DNA of 41,068 nt. It comes from Cylindrodendrum hubeiense (lineage: Eukaryota > Ascomycota > Sordariomycetes > Hypocreales > Nectriaceae). The translations under genes and the position numbers were made by a program. Positions 22,758-34,206 of this stretch are shown here, piece by piece. The number at the start of each line of letters is the position of its first letter. The first letter of the stretch is position 1. The DNA lies in contig JAANBB010000367.1 in NCBI GenBank assembly GCA_014621425.1, positions 1-41,068 of the forward strand, read 5' to 3'. The notes under the pieces were generated by a model. The model was not told where the DNA came from, did not search any database, and saw nothing but the letters and a program-made list of their open reading frames with translations.

Positions 22758-24447
22758 GAATTCTGTCTTTCTTGATGTGGCAGTGAGAGGCAATGAAGGA
22801 GGAAAGCAAATGTAAACCAAGCTCTTATCCTCTCCATTAAGCCCCACTTTAGCCAGTCTTGATCATATCGTCCAATTTATGGTCAAAGACACATGTGCCG
22901 TATGTCGGTATGACGCCACATAGGGTTGGTTATTGTGCCAAAATGCACCCATGCAAATTTTAATGCTTCTTCGGACCAATTGGAACGAAAACCGTCCGAG
23001 GCGAATGCATGGTATTGTCTCTTCGACCAACAACCTCGGTACCAGCAAGATTCATAGTGTCGATTTACCCGCCCCTATTTTCAATTCATGCACATGCAAG
23101 TTCATCACGTTGCAGGACGTTCATCAATCAGACCAGTCCCGCCACTCCCGTATCAATGCCTGTATCCTTCCATGTACCAATCCAGAAGTGATGAGATTAA
23201 AAAGTCGGTGAAGTGAACCCAGAACACGTTGTACTTTGCCAAATATACATGCTTATTGTCGTAATCGTTACTCTGGGTTATTCGAAGGGCGCTTGTAACA
23301 GCTAGCGACCCTGTTCATTGGCACGTTGCGTACTCGTTTCAAACTGTGGATAGCAGTGCTTGGCATATGCTCGGGTGAGGGGGGGATCAGTTGCCGTTAT
23401 ATTGTATTCGGCCGCTTAGGGAACGATGAGAAACGGCCACATACCTTAAAGAGGCCCCTCGCAGAGGGTCTCCACAGTTACTTCCTGCGCTTCGTCATCC
23501 AAGGACTTATGGAGGGGCCTCAGCGCCCTGGTGTAACAGGACTGTCTGCTCTTTATCGGTGCGGTTTGCCCACGGGCCACCGTATCTCCCGAAGAAGCAT
23601 TGTAATGACACAGTGTCTTTAGAAGAAATTGCACTCTCAGCGCGATCGAGCTTGCACTATACAGTTCATTATTCTCTTTATGTATTTCTCCCAGATTCCT
23701 GCGCATTGCCATACGATCGTATAGCGCTCCTCAGATTGGGTCCATTGGGTATCAGTCCAGCTGCAGACTGGCCCCGGGCTCTCTTCCCTAAGCGAAACTT
23801 GTGTGAGCACATACGGAGGTGTGGTCTTGTGCTTTAGGAAGTGTACTTTTGTTTAATTCGGTAGCTATGCTTCGGGAGTAGACAAAAGCGGTAATATCAC
23901 CCATGAGGAGCAGTCAGGTATATTATTACATATGCCAACGACGATGCCTGATTGTACATTTGTGTGGAGAGATCCATTTAGATAAACACATGACGATATG
24001 AAAGCATATGTAGCACCAGACATTGATAGCTCTGACCTCTAGACGGCACGTCCGATATCATGTTGGCGGTAGTGAGTACTAACAGTGTGGGTCCAGATGG
24101 TCATAACACACCACTCTAATAAACTCTGTCCAAATCTAGCCACGGATGAGGACTAGTGCTGTCGGAGCGGCGTAACTTTGTTGATTTCACATTTTGTAAT
24201 TAGGTAAGTTCGCCGCATGCGGCTCGTCTTTCATTAGAGTCGGGGGAATAGAACTCCGAAGCTCAAGGAAACAGTGCATTTACAAAAATACGAAGGGGTC
24301 CGACAACTCTGTCATTGATCCGCCAGTGATGAGAAACCCGGCGGTAGGGCGATGACATGTTTAAGGGTGCATCAATACAATGCATTCCATTTAATAGCTT
24401 CTGCCACTCTACAAACATCACGCCAGCCACAACAACCAACGCAATAA
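22758..24447. other. gene-free stretch
   Basis: Promoter side of the broken methyltransferase gene, then unassigned sequence up to the MDR gene promoter. Frames are short and overlap on both strands. No repeat seen. Confidence 0.45.
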
Positions 24448-24455
24448 TTATATAC
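24448..24455 (+). promoter_or_regulatory. TATA-like box
   Basis: TTATATAC, about 50 bp ahead of the ATG at 24501 of the oxidoreductase gene. Position and sequence fit a core promoter. Confidence 0.5.
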
Positions 24456-24500
24456 TCATTCATCTGCTGAACGGTTCAATTGCACAGCATCACCCCTAAA

Positions 24501-25514
24501 ATGGCCACCAGCATGCGCAAAGCAGTCATCACCGGCTATGGTGATCCCTCCAATATCAAGGTCACCACCGCCGACATCCCAGCACCAGCACAGAACGAGG
24601 TTCAGGTCAACGTCATTGTGGCTGGCTTCTCGGGCGCTGACATCAACATGCGCCTGGGCAACTACCCGAGCCAGAGAGCTGCCCCATTGACTCCGGGGTA
24701 CTCGTTTGTAGGCCGAGTCGCCAAGAATGGCCCCGGTTCTTCTAAATACAAGCAAGGCGACCTTGTGGCAGCCTTAACTGTCTACGACTCCGACGCAGAG
24801 AAAATCAACGTGCCAGAGAAGTATCTGGTCGTCGTCCCCGAGGGCGTCCCACACGACGAGGCTGTCGGTCTCGTTCTGGACTGGAGCACAGCCTACGCCA
24901 TGGTCGTTCGTGTGGCCAAGGTGTCAAAGGGCCAGCGAGTCTTCATCCATGGCCTCAGTGGTGCTGTTGGCTACGCTACCATGATTCTGTGTCAACGAGA
25001 GGGCGCTACAGTCTATGGCACAGCATCAGAGCGGAACCATGCCGCTCTCAAGACGCTCGGTGCTACGCCGTATGTATACACCAACAAGAATTGGATAGCA
25101 GAGATCAACAAAATTGGCGGTGTCCATGCCGCCTTTGATGCTCTTGGTCTCGAGAGCTATGACGAGTCATACTCTATTTTGAGCAGTAAGGAATCAAGCA
25201 TCCTCGTCGGATACGGCGCCAACTTGGACACCCTGGGTGGTTCGAAGCCGAGATCAGCTGTCGCATCAGTCCTCAAGCTATATGCGCGCAACCTGGCAAT
25301 TTGGTCCAGAAAATCTGCCACATTTTACCTCATCTCACGGGATGAGAAAAACTTCTTACCGGATCTCGGCACCTTGATGAGCCTTCTTAAGGATGGTCAC
25401 ATTAAGGTACCGATTAAGCAGAGTTGGGACTTGGAGAATATTAAAGGTGCACATGAGAACTGGGGTTCCGCGTCTGGAATGGGATGCTTGGTGATCAATG
25501 TCAAAAGGGAATAG
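24501..25514 (+). CDS. MDR-family zinc-independent oxidoreductase (quinone reductase-like)
   Basis: An intronless frame of 337 aa. The ATG at 24501 (TAAAATGG) is the start; the frame is open further upstream but with no ATG. Residues 1-110 form the GroES-like substrate domain (KAVITGYGDPSNIKV, then GFSGADINMRLGNYP and GYSFVGRV). Residues about 110-260 form the Rossmann domain, with GQRVFIHGLSGAVGYATM as the nucleotide-binding loop followed by GATVYGTAS. The Cys/His ligands of catalytic and structural zinc are absent, so it belongs with quinone oxidoreductase/enoyl-reductase-like MDR enzymes that use NADPH. Substrate unknown. Its length is normal for the family and no break is seen. It converges on the cupin gene with about 620 bp between stop codons. 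No polyketide synthase is nearby, so a trans-enoyl-reductase role is not supported. Confidence 0.88.
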   Translation: MATSMRKAVITGYGDPSNIKVTTADIPAPAQNEVQVNVIVAGFSGADINMRLGNYPSQRAAPLTPGYSFVGRVAKNGPGSSKYKQGDLVAALTVYDSDAEKINVPEKYLVVVPEGVPHDEAVGLVLDWSTAYAMVVRVAKVSKGQRVFIHGLSGAVGYATMILCQREGATVYGTASERNHAALKTLGATPYVYTNKNWIAEINKIGGVHAAFDALGLESYDESYSILSSKESSILVGYGANLDTLGGSKPRSAVASVLKLYARNLAIWSRKSATFYLISRDEKNFLPDLGTLMSLLKDGHIKVPIKQSWDLENIKGAHENWGSASGMGCLVINVKRE

Positions 25515-26132
25515 GTGCAAGGAGTATTACAACTGTATTGAGGATTGGTGTAAGCGGCGCACTCTTAGTTTGTCTAATGAAGGGGTTTATAGAATAGTTA
25601 GTCCGGATTTGAAGTATAACCTACCATTAAGTCTATATTGGTAGACTTTTCGCCATATATTATCAAACCTATGTTCCATCTGATGAATCGTACGTTCAAT
25701 TCCCGACTGTAGTGAATTAGCATATGCCAATGCCGTTAGTGCATGGCGCCTTCGCGGAGTTCATCATCTAGCACATTTCAAAGTCGGATCGGCGAAAACA
25801 AACTCAGTGTGTGTGTTTAAACTAACACCGCTCTCTCCATCGATAATCGGCATTGACTTACGTAGTATCAATTTCTCATGTGTGCTCATCGATCCAGTGT
25901 TGAAGTGATATTGGTCGGGGGAACTACATTTCATCATGCTTTTGATGATAACCCGTTCTGTTCTTGATCTCCAATTGTATGCAAGACTCTGAAAACTATA
26001 CTAAACTCTTTTAGGCGAGATGCAGTCCCTCATTCGTCGTAAGAGACTTACCTTCACTATGAAAGGCTGGTTATTGCACATCGCGAGATGTTTCTTTTCT
26101 AGATTGAAAGCTAGCTGTATGAATCATCTAGC
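25515..26132. other. convergent intergenic region
   Basis: The 3' flanks of the oxidoreductase and cupin genes. AT-rich with no frame of note. Confidence 0.5.
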
Positions 26133-26907
26133 CTATTTTTTGTTTGAAGCCGTAGTGCCAAAATAAGCCTTCTCCTCCTCAACGTCCTTGTCAATGACGA
26201 AAACGCGGCCGATTTTTGCATAATCCTCCTGCAAACTCCTGGCTTGGATATCTAACCCTTTGAAGACATCGGTACTGACGATCAAGTTGGCAACGAAAAG
26301 AGCCTCCTCATCTCCAACGGTCTCAGAGCGGACATGATGGCAGCCGGGGGCCTCGTACCAACTCTCTCCAGGTCCGTACACTTTCGCACCGCCATCCTTA
26401 TTGTGCACCGCCCCAGTTACCGGATCTACGTGGTGATGTACCATCTGATTCAACACATGACCCCTTAGGACGGTTGCAACAACGGCCGCGCCAGCGTGAG
26501 TGTGTGGCGGTGTGGCTGGTGAATAAATCAGTAATCGGTACTTTCATCAAAGTTGTGCAAACGAATGAAAACAGTGCGCACGAAACATATGCTTGTTAAA
26601 CGAAAGTGTGGGAAAAGCCAATGGCTACTCACCCGCATTCGGAGGTGCCTTCACAAGCAGTCCAATCCACGTCTTGTCAGCCAAGTTAGGTGGTTGGTGC
26701 ACATATGAGAGTTCAACGTTCACCACCGGGCGTCTGCAGAAGTGAAAAGGCGTCAGCATGGTTCTGTAGCTCTGCTGGAGCTGGACAAATATTCAACTTG
26801 CTAGCGCAGAGGGATGCCACTCACCCGTCAACGGTCCATTGCCCATCCTTCTTGACCACATTTTGGTCTTGCCACCGAACATTGAAGTCGACGTTGGGGA
26901 AGTCCAT
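26133..26907 (-). CDS. Cupin-domain protein
   Basis: Exons are 26907-26825, 26733-26633 and 26515-26133, with introns of 91 bp (GTGAGT...CTGCAG, GCTGAC branch) and 117 bp (GTGAGT...ACCAG, CTGAT branch). The spliced frame is 188 aa. It starts MDFPNVDFNVRWQDQNVV. Residues about 60-135 hold the cupin: motif 1 as TPPHTHAGAAVVATVLRGHV and motif 2 as GESWYEAPGCHHV. His, His and the motif-2 His are likely metal ligands; the usual motif-1 Glu is not obvious. The last exon ends YFGTTASNKK. An alternative first exon is possible: ATGAAGGTTG, an intron GTATCT...ACTAG, and a reading MKVVGDTKVMDFP that joins in frame ahead of the ATG used here. Small single cupins can be isomerases, oxygenases or sugar-modifying enzymes; the substrate cannot be told. 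Confidence 0.82.
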
Positions 26908-28138
26908 AACTTTGGTGTCACCGACTAGTCAGGGCCGTAGGATTTTCGATGGGAAAGTCTGTTTTCCAAGAAGAATTGACAGATCGAATAGAAAGTTGAC
27001 CTTGGTGTTAGATACCAACCTTCATGGGGGGGCCGTCCTCTTATATGTCCGCTTCCCATGTAGCTAACTTGATGACTGATCGGATGTGCCGTGGGGTCTG
27101 CATGCATTCCGCATATCCGCGGAGGTGCAATATGAGCGGAGTTTCCAAGTATGGCACAGTATTCAATTTTAATTGCGGCTGTCTCGGAGCGCATTTCATC
27201 ATGGGAGGATAATTCTGCATTGGAGCGCTATGTTTGGGCTCCGCCACGTCGTCGGAATGACACGGAGATAGAAAATTACCACAAATGGAAGTATGATAGG
27301 AGCGGGGTAACGTGGGCCTCATACCGCCGCCAGGCCCATCCTGCTGAATCACCCAATTGCGATGGTAGCATGATGGCAGCCCCAATTAAAATCCGCCTCG
27401 ATTATCCTATGCCATCCCTGTGTAGCTACTAGAGTATAGACTATTGATTGATTGGACGCATGATGAGCCGGTGGCGGGTGAAGGTAGTACTACGTCGGCC
27501 TCGGCGCCGAAAGTCAAAACGCTTACGACATGGAACCAGTTCGTGCATGTCACCTAGCAGGACAAGACTTGTGATAGGCTGCGTATGACACATTCGATCA
27601 GGGTCATAGGGTTCAATAGAGTGTGGATCAACAACGTGACGATTGTATTGAGCTGAGATATCTCGAGCCCCTCTCTCCTCGAGATGGGGTTTTGGATCAA
27701 TCTTACCATCGTCTGACTAAGGCTACGGTGTCGATGTAATAGAGGATCGTAAAGCTTCAATCTCGATCACACAATCTGCTTACCTAGTACAACGGTAATA
27801 AGGAGTCGAAATGTTTTTCAAGGGGAAGGCAGGATAACATATAAGATCATCAGTAACTAATATGTCAATGTCGAAGAAACGAAAGGAAGAAGTAGAGAAA
27901 TTACGGTTGCAGATTTCATCAATATCATAGTTTCAAGCGACGTGCCCCTTCATGCTTTCCCGACCATTTCTATGCTGAGTACGTCCATTCCTAGAGCGGT
28001 TGAAAAAGCAAGTGTAGAGGCCGGCCTACAACATCGTTAGCTCATCTGACAGAAGCTCATCCACTCTACCAAATTGCGGAAGACGGCTCACCTAGGCAGG
28101 AATGTCTATTACTCATGCTGAACTTCCTGTTTTTTCTC
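26908..28138. other. gene-free stretch
   Basis: Upstream of the cupin gene and then AT-rich. A small ATCTCGAG...CTCGAGAT hairpin lies near 27658-27684. No gene seen. Confidence 0.4.
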
Positions 28139-28339
28139 CTACGTTTTGTCGTTCTCCACGTCCTTGGTCTCCTTCGCAGCTTGTGGAGTAGTCGCATTAT
28201 TGGAATATAGCAACTGAGTCAACTCTGGCGTCTCTGTCAAATGCGATGCTTCTGCAGCACTCTCGTGGGCAATATTTCCCACTTCATCTGGCACTGTCAC
28301 AGTGTGCACGGCGAGGGGCCGGGTCCTGTCGCGAAGAAG
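28139..28339 (-). other. coding-like C-terminal fragment, unrecognised
   Basis: The minus frame before the TAG at 28139-28141 reads VTVPDEVGNIAHESAAEAS, then TETPELTQLLYSNNATTPQ and finally KETKDVENDKT. This acidic, Ala/Thr/Lys-rich run looks like a real hydrophilic protein tail. It opens after a TAG at 28340-28342. A GTAAGT donor near 28373 (after a reading DWWRLLAVM) and a TGTGACAG acceptor near 28290 could make it the last exon of a larger gene, but nothing recognisable lies upstream before the tRNA. Probably a relic. Confidence 0.3.
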
Positions 28340-28567
28340 CTAAAACCAATGGATGTAGCTGCAACTTACATGACGGCTAGAAGTCTCCACCAATCAACAG
28401 CGAGTATATATGCCCATTATCACTAGTTGTGGTACGAAATATGTAGGCATAAGTGGATAGGGTACAGACGGTACAATTATCGTTTTTCCAGCTAGGTTGA
28501 AGAATGCGTGGGAATTCGATTCCAAAGTAGAAGAATTGGTGATAGTGTCACAACAAATATACAAATA

Positions 28568-28666
28568 GGCAACTTGGCCGAGTGGTTAAGGCGCTGTGTT
28601 TAGGTTCTCTATTAGAAACCAGACCCGCAGTGGGAAACCGCGCAGGTTCGAACCCTGCAGTTGTCA
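28568..28666 (+). tRNA. tRNA-Leu (anticodon UAG) with short intron
   Basis: The acceptor stem pairs GGCAACT (28568-28574) with AGTTGTC (28659-28665), with one G-U pair, and A28666 is the discriminator. The D arm is GCC/GGC with a GAGTGGTTAA loop. The anticodon stem is CTGTG (28594-28598) with CGCAG (28626-28630), and the loop starts TT followed by TAG at 28601-28603, so the anticodon is UAG. About 20 nt after position 37 are an intron (about 28605-28624). The variable arm TGGGAAACCGC has class II length, as required for leucine. The T arm is GCAGG-TTCGAAC-CCTGC. No CCA is encoded, as expected for a nuclear gene. Internal A and B boxes are intact. Confidence 0.93.
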
Positions 28667-28675
28667 TAAATCTTC

Positions 28676-28680
28676 TTTTT
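28676..28680 (+). terminator. RNA polymerase III T-run
   Basis: Five T residues start 10 nt after the tRNA discriminator base, the expected Pol III stop signal. Confidence 0.75.
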
Positions 28681-30302
28681 GATCAAGCTGATACTGTTTT
28701 GGCCTAGCCCCTAGGGAATTAGCTGATGGGGACAGAACCTGCGTATTCGTATGATCAACTGGGCAAAGTTATAAAACTAAGAGGGCGAGCTATGGCTAGA
28801 CTAGATCATCCAACGTGAAGAAATACGTCTATTCGCTACCAACCAGTGTTGGAAAATGCTAGAATCCGACTGCTGAAAGCGGTTGAAATAGTTAGCGTTT
28901 AGCTACCATGTAACAGGCGCATAATTGATAAAAACACAATAGTGGGGGCACAGGGTTCCACGAAGAATAGTTGGAGAGTGTTTTTTGCTTGGTGAGTGGA
29001 TCATAGTTGAGAGTGAAGTGGATGCAGATACGGATGTAAACCGTTTTTTTTAGAACTGAGACGCTAGTACGTAGTGGTTTCCGTTGCTGTGGTCAATACA
29101 GAAACTTGAGATAACTAGTATAAGTTAACCTAGAGTAGGATCAAGTAAATAGACAGGTAATAATTATAAGGCAACGGATGTATTTATGAACGTCAAAAAT
29201 TAACTACCACATCAACCCACAATTAAACTGGCAATATCTTGGATTCACAAAATATTCCAAGAATCAACGTAATCCTTGGTATGAAGAGCACTCGACAACA
29301 TTCGTTCATCTCTCAAATGCATAGACGTGCTCTAGCCCCGTCACAGGGTTTTGTTTACGATTATTTAATCACCGCCATGAGGACACGAGTGTCTAAGGAG
29401 ACCTTTATGGGGCAAGACGACGTGCTAGGTACAGGGTAGGTGTGACGGCCGAGGCCGCTAGCCAGCTAAGAGTAGCTCGAAGCCGCAACTTGATGTCGCA
29501 TGCAAGCCTCAGGTCTCTCCACGCGAGCCGAGACTGAAAACGGTTAATAACCCCCATGTCCTGGATCTTGTCCATGGTGCTGCACATGCCGCTAGTGACG
29601 TGTCCCTGCACAAACGCAGCATACAATACCAACCCCGCAGCAAAGATGAGAATGACATATTTTGGCTTCCGTCGGAAGAGTTGGGTGGTAGGCTCTCACT
29701 TCACCGGTGCACTGGGGTGAATGGCTGTGCAGACACAGAGAGTTAAGGTGAAAAGACAGTTGTAGAATAGCCAGTACCTGCCCCGGTGGGGGATTCTGAG
29801 ACTATGCCGGAGCATACGTGGTATCGTTGTTGTCTCTTTTCACAGTGGCCCCAACTGGAGGCTTCATAGACATCAACAGGTTGGGTAGTGACTCTTCTGT
29901 AACATTCGCAACGTGCGATATTTGAAAGGCTTGGAGTGCCTACGATATTTACAACCATGGGCTCCTTCTTGCGGAAATAAAGTCTGGATTCAATCAAGGA
30001 CTTCGGAGAAAGGATGGCAAAACGTGAGGGAACAGTGAGATTTTGATCCCTTGCTTCCAGTGTGGCCACGACTGTGATCTCTGGCGCGGCGTCCGCCTCA
30101 CTTCCGCTTCCTCGGCCGTCCAGCACTGACAGCGAGTGCGTTCTGAGACATGCATGGTGACCTCATCGCTCTGACCGGCTCACACAATATGGAGTTTGAC
30201 GGCTTTAGTCACTCCATGGTGCCGCCAGTTGACCGGAGGAAGCGTGCAATTTGATACTTGCCTACATCGCGTGAGTCGGATACTTCGATGAGTCGTCGGG
30301 AA
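28681..30302. other. gene-poor stretch with one membrane-segment frame
   Basis: The minus frame about 29691-29405 reads TTQLFRRKPKYVILIFAAGL, then VLYAAFVQGHV. That is a basic patch followed by one hydrophobic segment, like a signal anchor, continuing CSTMDKIQDMGVINRFQ. The minus frame 30126-29743 (Ser/Val/Arg-rich) may be part of the same lost gene. Neither matches a family I know and no splice model joins them. Confidence 0.25.
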
Positions 30303-30374
30303 GCGATCGATTCTAGATCTGTGTGATCGTCGCCCGTCAATCGCACGATTGATGGCCTGTGCGATCACGTCGGA
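30303..30374. repeat. 72-bp dispersed repeat, copy 1
   Basis: Aligns without gaps to 34135-34206 with about 62 of 72 identities. The centre is a near palindrome (TCAATCGCACGATTGA), flanked by GTGATCG and CGATCAC in inverted orientation. Read on the minus strand it encodes AINRAIDGRRSHRSRIDRFP, which is conserved in copy 2. Confidence 0.8.
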
Positions 30375-31586
30375 AACTCGTACAAACCACTCAACCGACA
30401 GCCTCGTCAGGGCTGCTCATGTACACTGCGATGCGCTAATTCCAGGCACACACAACTTCCTGGGGTGATGAGCTAACCGCAGGCCGTGCGACCGCCGAGT
30501 TGGTCGTGTGCATGGCAAATTATGAGTTGGCACGGCGGAAACCGGTTCATTTGGACTTGTTTACAGAAGAGGGATTGGACCTAACACCGCCAAGAGATGT
30601 GAGATGGCTGTAGCGACTGGGGGATCTACAGTGCATGTGCATCCAAAGTTCCATTCCAACGGTGTTATGTATATGCCAACACATCACCCCAGAGGCCCGC
30701 ACATACAAACCCACAGAGCTGGTAGAGGATCATGTCGGCCCCGATGATGCCCAATCGCATTTTACTGCCCTAAACAGTTAGACGATGGCCTGTATAGTAT
30801 TCCACGTATCATCGTTCCCCATCAAAGTCGGAAGAGGCCATGTACCCCGGACAGGCTGAAGTGGCCTGCTCCAGGCGACTGGCCCTTGATGATAGATGGT
30901 CCAGCCACACACGTACGTACCATGCACAACACAACACACGCGTACATGGAAAACAGGCAACAGGCATACGCGGGATACTTACACATGTGCGATTATACTG
31001 CTGCCCGAAGGGTCCCTTGTCCTAATTCATGCCGGCTCTGCTCAACTGGGGAATGGCCGAATCTCAGTGAGTAACTGACTAGGGCGACCAAATTCTTACC
31101 GACCAATCTGACTCCACGCTCCGTCCTGTTTCCTGATTCGCAATCGCAATCGAGGCTGAGAGTTAAAATCAGCGCTCACACATTGAGAAATGAACGGGCG
31201 CAAGAACGAATCCTTGGTGTTTTGCTGTCTCCCTTGCAGGAAAACCTGTTTTTAAACTGCTGCAACGAGGAAATTGATCAACTGAATACAGTCGGCATCG
31301 TCCAACGGGGTGGCAGAGTCGATGCTATTTATGACCGTCAATCACGCAAAGAAACATCGCGGATGAGGCAAATAGGCATGTACAACCAGGTAATATTGAA
31401 TCTGACACCAGCTTACGCAAGTTACGAAAGGATAAAGTACAATCATCCACTAAATTCAACACCGACACCAGGACCAGGAAGACAATGATACGCCATCATG
31501 CTAACCGTTATTCCCACGAATGTTTAGTAGTTTAAAAATGAACCGCGATCTCAACCAAAAAGAAAATTAGAAAATCCCGCACCTCG
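30375..31586. other. no gene seen
   Basis: Frames at 30778-31078 lie on both strands and are unrecognised. The stretch ends at the stop of family member D. Confidence 0.4.
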
Positions 31587-31950
31587 TTAGGAAGATGCAT
31601 TGCGAACCGCTGTCGGGCTTGCTGTGTGGGTGAGAATACTCGTAGCCGCAGCAATGACAAGTCGGGCATTGGGATCACGATCAAATAGCGGCGTCCCAAA
31701 AACGTAGGATGGATTCTGCATTCGTGCACTGACGTGATCATCGGCGTCATGTGTAAGGTTAAATGGGAGGATTCTGATATCGGTGGCGGCACCGACATTG
31801 ATGCCGGTGCTGCTTCAGGGTGGCTTGTTAGCGAACATGATTTGCCTTGTGACTCGACAATTAATGGTTGAAATTGGAGTAAAATGTGAGGCTGTAAATA
31901 TTATCTCACCTCGGCACTGAATCTTGCGCCACGGTGGCAGAAGATGACAT
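31587..31950 (-). CDS. Small two-exon gene, family member D (unknown function)
   Basis: Exons are 31950-31910 and 31812-31587, with a 97-bp phase-2 intron (GTGAGA...CCTGAAG). The product is 88 aa. Exon 1 is MSSSATVAQDSVP (13 codons, one fewer than the other copies). Exon 2 holds DDHVSARMQNPSYVFGTPLF, then DRDPNARLVIAAAT, and ends SPTAVRNASS; it lacks the GAQF tail. A GCTAAC box lies 14 nt before the acceptor, as in member E. The leader just upstream (TCAAGCACAGAGTTGC...) is similar to that of E, differing mainly by C/T and G/A changes, so D and E look like the most recent pair. A TATATAAA element (minus strand) lies near 32268-32276. Function unknown. Confidence 0.7.
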
Positions 31951-34134
31951 GACTTTGGCGGAGACGGATGTGGGGCAACTCTGTGCTTGACGGCGGCAGC
32001 TCGCCGCTTGATGGTGACAAGAATCTCTGCCGCAATGGCAGAGAGGAACAAAGGCGCCAAAGGGGAAGACGAGGCCCTCGGTATGAACAAGGGACATGGT
32101 AGTAAGCAGTGAACAGCGGAGAGTATGCCCTTCGAGTAGATGCTGCTGTAGATTGAAAGGTGTGAAGAAGGAATTATGACGAAAAGCACATGTGAAATAG
32201 CTGCAGCTAGATAGCGAGATGTGTGATGAAATGCAGTCAATTTCATCTCATGAGGTGGAAGAAATCTCATTTATATACGTCCGAATGCTTTTGAGTGGCA
32301 ATGAAGCAACTCCATGCCGGGATGCTTGAAACTCAAACAAGGCTACCAGGAATGTTTGCAACTAGTTGGGCCATGGATCAAAGAAACAACCACGCATATC
32401 AAGTCTTTTGGGAAGCAGTTGTCGATAATATCTGTTAGAATAAACTGAGTCATATACAAAGATTCCTGGATGCCGTGCGGGTCCTGAAAGTCCATAGCCG
32501 CACACATGTGAGAAACCGCGGCAGGCAACTGAGAAGGGCGTGGGGGAGCGTACCGGCACGGCGTTGGCTTGGCCTCTCGCCTTGCAATTTTTGATAGGCC
32601 CAGATACGCGTGCTTGGAACGGGGTCTCCCTTGTCTGTTCTTTCAACCACAGAGATACATACCGAGTGCTTGGTCCCTCTCAATCGACTCACATCACTAC
32701 CGTCGAGTCCACCCACTGACAGCAAAAGTCCTTCGGGTTCGGCTCCGCTTACGTTCTAAACGTGGACCCCGAGCCATCTACTTTCCCTACTGGTCACCAA
32801 GGTTTCTGTCCAGCCTTCTCCCATCGGAAGCCCGCCCTTTAGGTCGGTTTCCGTTCTTTGCACTCGGTGCGCCGAGTCAAGATCGAGGCTGTTCGTCGCC
32901 TCATCCCAGTACCCATAAGGCTTCCCAGCAAGGGATTGCGGCACTCAGATTCGGGATTGGCTACTCCGTACCCAACAACACATGTGATATTGCGGCGGCC
33001 TCATCATCACCTCCATGACCCCAGCTACGGATTCGCCAGAAAGGTATGCTCTGTGTTGGATCGTCTCAAGCCGCGAGTTGGTGCCTCCAAGTCAATCGCC
33101 GGCCGAATCCAACGTCAGCCGTCCGAAGCCCCGCTGTGAGCCCTGCTGAGAGCCCACTACATTGGGGGTACCACTGTTCCCACACAGGCCACACCACATC
33201 CCGCGTATCAGCCAAGCCAGCCCAACGTACATGTCGGTCTGAGCTGTCCTTTATCAGGGGCTCTTGAAAGCCCTGATTGTAGTCCATCATGTCGTATGGC
33301 GGAAAGGGCCTAGCGACTCCGGCGAGTACAGTACGGCCTTTTAAGCCGCATGCTGCATCGATCAGGTGTTACTCCGTACGCCTGTGGTGGCAGTTGTTAG
33401 CTGACGCGACGCAGCACCAGCTCTGTGCTGTCCAGTGTCTCAGCCTTCTCCACCCTGGAAGCAATGTCTGAGATGTTGGACCGGCTATAGCTGTAGTACA
33501 ATATCGTGTCTCCCCGACTTGAGTCATATGACTTGCGCGAAAACCAGCGTCCCTGGGCTAGCCGCACGCATCGCTACCCATATACCACCCAGGCTAGAAC
33601 CTTGTGGTGTTTTATTTGGGTGAGTGAAGCATCTCAGCCAGTTCCGGCGGCTCGCTCCTTGACGCCGACAGTCTACTACAAGGATGAAGGCAGCTGGGCA
33701 GCACTCGCCCACCGTGCGCAGGCTGGAGAATTCGACGAGGCTCGCAATTTGGAGCTCCGTATTCCCGACGCAAAGAAAGCTTGACCAGCTGTGCCACTCG
33801 TTTGTCGACGATTATGACTACGTCGACTCTCACTGCGCGGAGGCTCTGGCCCCTTCAGCGTGTACAAGACGCGGCTGGTCGACTTCGGCCCGCTTACGCC
33901 AAGCACTCTAAACGGCCATACGGCGCGACACTGGCAGATGATCTGAGTCTATCGGTAATAACAGTCATCCACGAAGGCCACTGGCTGCAGTTGCCTGGCA
34001 AGTTGGTCTCTTTGCACCGGCGTATTATTGGCGTGGAGTATCGGGTGTTGGTGAGGCGCTACGGCCCGAAGGTTACCTCGTGCCCAGCGGTTCAGCATTC
34101 CCCACGTCGCATTCACATCACACCATCTCGGGAA
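31951..34134. other. GC-rich stretch with decayed frames
   Basis: After the leader of member D the sequence becomes GC-rich from about 32500. On the minus strand, 32944-32756 and 32725-32450 are one frame separated by a stop near 32755 (KPYGYWDEATNSLDLDSAHR, then GGLPMGEGWTETLV, later SVGGLDGSDVSRLRGTKHS). They may be a broken gene. Plus frames at 33506-33911 are equally open. No domain recognised. Confidence 0.3.
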
Positions 34135-34206
34135 TCGATCGAGTCTAGATCTGTGTGATCGTCGCTCGTCAATCGGCCGATTGATGGCCCGTGCGACTGT
34201 GTCGGA
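34135..34206. repeat. 72-bp dispersed repeat, copy 2
   Basis: Partner of 30303-30374, in the same orientation. Here the centre is a perfect 16-bp palindrome, TCAATCGGCCGATTGA. The minus-strand reading AINRPIDERRSHRSRLDRFP keeps the peptide of copy 1. Flanks do not align well. Confidence 0.8.

Noticed and set aside
24480..24500. Upstream extension of the oxidoreductase start
   Set aside because: The frame opens with TTG, not ATG, at 24480; the ATG at 24501 has good context and fits the family N-terminus.
21797..25514. Secondary-metabolite cluster (methyltransferase plus MDR reductase plus cupin)
   Set aside because: No backbone synthase is in the window, the methyltransferase lacks its core, and the genes are far apart with non-matching orientation.
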